Part shown: positions 5,126 to 6,498 of the stretch, in pieces
Numbering within the stretch: the stretch's first letter is position 1
Layout: each line of letters opens with the position of its first letter
The notes under the pieces: model-generated
Database searches by the model: none
What the model saw: only the letters and a program-made list of their open reading frames with translations
Told to the model about the DNA's origin: nothing
Made by a program: the position numbers and the translations under genes
Assembly: GCA_018816625.1 (NCBI GenBank)
Contig: JAHIVR010000103.1
Coordinates: 1-6,498, forward strand
Origin: Nanobdellota archaeon
GTDB taxonomy: Archaea; Nanobdellota; Nanobdellia; Pacearchaeales; GW2011-AR1
DNA: 6,498 nt
Reading direction: 5' to 3'

Positions 5126-5833
5126 ATGGCAAATCTAGAAGTTGGGGACATAGTATTGTGCATCGTAGACAGGATAGTCGGAACAGTTGTTTTTGTAAGA
5201 ATTGATGGAAACGGGGAGGGTTCAATAATCACAAGCGAGATAGCCCCAGGAAGAATAAGAAATCTGAGGGACTATGTTGTTCCAAAAAAGAAGATTGTAT
5301 GTAAGGTGTTGAGAATATCTGGAGACAGAATAGATTTATCCCTAAGGAGAGTGACTCAAAAAGAGCAAAAAGAAGTTTTTAATCAAGAACAACAAGAAAA
5401 AGGTCACAAAAGCATATTAAAAAGTGTTTTGGGAGAAAAAGCAAAGGAAATAATAGAAAAAATAACAGAAAAAGAAAGACTTTATGATTTTCTTGAAGAA
5501 GCCAAAATCTCTCCAGAAAAACTTGAAAAGATCATTGGAAAACCAGATTCCAAAAAAATACTAGAAATACTCAACAAACAAAAACAAAAAACATCCATAG
5601 TAAAAAAAGAATTCAATCTAACTACAGAAAAATCAAACGGAATATCTTTAATTAAAGAAATATTGGAAAAAATAAAAGATGCAGATGTGAGATACATCTC
5701 GGCCGGAAAATATTCTATAAAAACAGAAGCTTCAGATCTAAAAAAAGCCGATAACATGCTCAAAGAAACCCTTCAAGAAGTTGAAAAACAAGCAAAAAAA
5801 CAAGGACTTACATTCTCTATTAAAGAGAAGTAA
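5126..5833 (+). CDS. eif2a: Translation initiation factor aIF2, alpha subunit
   Basis: A 235-residue subunit of the aIF2 heterotrimer, which carries initiator Met-tRNA to the small ribosomal subunit. Domain I is an S1-type OB fold (about 5-75): GDIVLCIVDRIVGTVVFVRI, then EGSIITSEIAPGRIRNLRDYV and KIVCKVLRI, ending IDLSLRRV. Domain II is helical (about 80-150). Domain III, the alpha-beta domain that docks on the gamma subunit, is about 172-232 (ISLIKEILEKIKDADVRYIS onward). The position of the regulated serine of eukaryotic eIF2 alpha (Ser51 in SELSRRRIRS) is an alanine in SEIAPGRIRN, as in other archaea. It is shorter than the roughly 260-275 residues usual in archaea. The gap from the preceding gene is 24 nt, and a TATA box of its own is present. 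The eL42/eS27 genes that often accompany it in archaea are not beside it. Confidence 0.93.
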   Translation: MANLEVGDIVLCIVDRIVGTVVFVRIDGNGEGSIITSEIAPGRIRNLRDYVVPKKKIVCKVLRISGDRIDLSLRRVTQKEQKEVFNQEQQEKGHKSILKSVLGEKAKEIIEKITEKERLYDFLEEAKISPEKLEKIIGKPDSKKILEILNKQKQKTSIVKKEFNLTTEKSNGISLIKEILEKIKDADVRYISAGKYSIKTEASDLKKADNMLKETLQEVEKQAKKQGLTFSIKEK

Positions 5834-5845
5834 CTGTCACCCCAA

Positions 5846-5860
5846 TATTTTTATTGTTAT
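5846..5860 (+). terminator. T-rich termination tract after aIF2 alpha
   Basis: ATATTTTTATTGTTA lies 13 nt after the aIF2 alpha stop. A T-rich non-template tract of this kind is the usual archaeal intrinsic terminator, and the following gene has its own TATA box, so the transcription units are probably separate. Confidence 0.45.
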
Positions 5861-5881
5861 TAAAAAGCGCAAACAAAACAC

Positions 5882-5888
5882 TTAAATA
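5882..5888 (+). promoter_or_regulatory. TATA box for the Nudix-fold gene
   Basis: TTAAATA, preceded by A-rich CAAAACAC (BRE-like), is centred 25 nt before the ATG at 5910. No Shine-Dalgarno is seen, so the mRNA is likely leaderless. This spacing selects the ATG at 5910 over the in-frame ATG at 5940. Confidence 0.6.
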
Positions 5889-5909
5889 CCCCAAAAAAGT
5901 TTCAAGAGT

Positions 5910-6332
5910 ATGGATAACAACCTATTAGAAAAAGACAAGATGCACGCAATTGTCCTCGGTATAATCTTTGATCCGGCTGAAAAAAAGATACTTATAGGAA
6001 AGAGAGAAAACGACCCAAATCTTCCTAATTTAAGCTGGTGTTTCCCCGGAGGCATCCTAAAACCAGGAGACGAGGTTGATAAAACACTCAAAGCACACGT
6101 CAAAGCCAAAACAGGATATGACATAAAAAACTTGGGTGCAATATTCTCAAAAATATATGATGAGAAAGAAGACCTTTTAGCAGTATATTTCCTTACACAA
6201 GTTTTTGCGGGAGAAGAGAATCCCGGAGGCAATCTAACAGAACTCAAATGGGTTTCTCCAACAGAGCTAGAAACATACTTTACCACTTCTTTTAATAAGA
6301 AACTACAACAATACCTATTAGATTTGATTTAA
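5910..6332 (+). CDS. Nudix-fold protein with a degenerate Nudix box
   Basis: A 140-residue single Nudix domain: strand AIVLGIIF, then KKILIGKREN, LSWCFPGGIL, the box region, and LKWVSP-x-ELETYFTTS at the C-terminus. The box GGILKPGDE...LKAHVKAKTGY aligns with the Nudix consensus G-x5-E-x7-RE-U-x-EE-x-G-U. G48 and G69 are kept, but E becomes D54, RE becomes A62-H63 and EE becomes A66-K67. The metal-binding glutamates are therefore largely lost. Nudix hydrolases normally cleave nucleoside diphosphates linked to another group; this one may be inactive and act as a ligand binder, or use other residues. The fold call rests on the overall pattern and the conserved WCFPGG. It has its own TATA box. 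The next open frame begins directly after its stop. Confidence 0.85.
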   Translation: MDNNLLEKDKMHAIVLGIIFDPAEKKILIGKRENDPNLPNLSWCFPGGILKPGDEVDKTLKAHVKAKTGYDIKNLGAIFSKIYDEKEDLLAVYFLTQVFAGEENPGGNLTELKWVSPTELETYFTTSFNKKLQQYLLDLI

Positions 6333-6498
6333 ATGAATAACCCCGCCCTAAAGGGCAAGGTATCAAGGATTAAAAACAAAATGTTAAAACAAGATAAAAG
6401 GTTATTAATAAAAAAATATCAGCGAGGAGTTGCTCAAAGTTATTCAGAGGATTATAGGTTAACAGAATTAAATTTTGAGGACGGCGATTCCTCTCCAA
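6333..6498 (+). CDS. Start of an unidentified protein, cut by the window edge
   Basis: An ATG directly after the Nudix stop opens a frame that stays open for 55 codons to the window end. It reads MNNPALKGKVSRIKNKMLKQ, then DKRLLIKKYQRGVAQSYSED and YRLTELNFEDGDSSP. The first 30 residues are very basic. No family is recognised. A second in-frame ATG at 6381 is an alternative start that would leave the GC-rich hairpin in the leader. The zero-gap arrangement would suit translational coupling to the Nudix-fold gene. An open frame of this length in AT-rich DNA is suggestive, not proof, of a gene. Confidence 0.45.
   Translation, partial: MNNPALKGKVSRIKNKMLKQDKRLLIKKYQRGVAQSYSEDYRLTELNFEDGDSSP
6341..6360 (+). 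repeat. GC-rich inverted repeat (hairpin) after the Nudix gene
   Basis: CCCCGCCCTAAAGGGCAAGG contains the perfect inverted repeat GCCCT-AA-AGGGC (6345-6356), with CC/GG able to extend it across two mismatches. It is an abrupt GC-rich patch in an AT-rich region and resembles end hairpins of IS200/IS605-type elements. No transposase or tnpB is visible in the window. Confidence 0.45.

Noticed and set aside
5882..6286. A 134-codon open frame antisense to the Nudix-fold gene
   Set aside because: It overlaps a gene with a recognisable fold and a TATA box on the plus strand; the translation is Ser/Phe-rich without motifs.
1..6498. CRISPR arrays, toxin-antitoxin pairs and complete insertion sequences
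   Set aside because: No regularly spaced repeats, no recognisable toxin or antitoxin, and no transposase were found on either strand.

Overview
The window looks like a piece of a small, AT-rich archaeal genome, most likely a DPANN lineage of the Woesearchaeota/Pacearchaeota kind. This rests on gene content and promoter style, not on a phylogeny. The archaeal markers are an alpha subunit of translation initiation factor aIF2, an S15-like ribosomal protein beside a DHH (RecJ-like) phosphoesterase, an archaeal tRNA-Gln without encoded CCA, and several TATA boxes about 25-29 nt ahead of start codons (leaderless transcripts). Most proteins are Lys/Ile/Asn-rich, and nearly every gene ends in TAA.

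Layout. Positions 22-661 (+) hold a multi-spanning membrane protein, possibly cut by the window edge, followed after 1 nt by a winged-helix regulator. A 106-nt spacer with extreme C-over-G skew separates them from a minus-strand block. In transcription order that block is a MinD-type ATPase (2592-1798), an HTH plus LAGLIDADG homing-endonuclease gene split by a frameshift in a G run (1742-826), and an intact tRNA-Gln(UUG) (840-768). The endonuclease frame ends inside the tRNA gene. A second copy of the tRNA D-arm word lies just before the endonuclease gene, so the nuclease is bracketed by tRNA-derived sequence.

Positions 2593-2735 are a divergent promoter region with an inverted repeat against the rightward TATA box. 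The plus-strand block then carries an S15-like protein, a DHH phosphoesterase, a broken HAD-family 5'-nucleotidase gene (in-frame TGA plus a frameshift), aIF2 alpha behind its own TATA box, and a Nudix-fold protein whose catalytic residues are almost all replaced. An open frame with a GC-rich hairpin at its start runs off the right edge.

The plus-strand block is mainly housekeeping: translation, nucleic-acid turnover and nucleotide metabolism. The most unusual structure is the tRNA-Gln/endonuclease cassette. It can be read as a homing element that inserted at a tRNA gene and rebuilt the tRNA 5' end with its own 3' end. Both frameshifts fall in short G runs, so sequencing or assembly error must be excluded before calling these genes pseudogenes.
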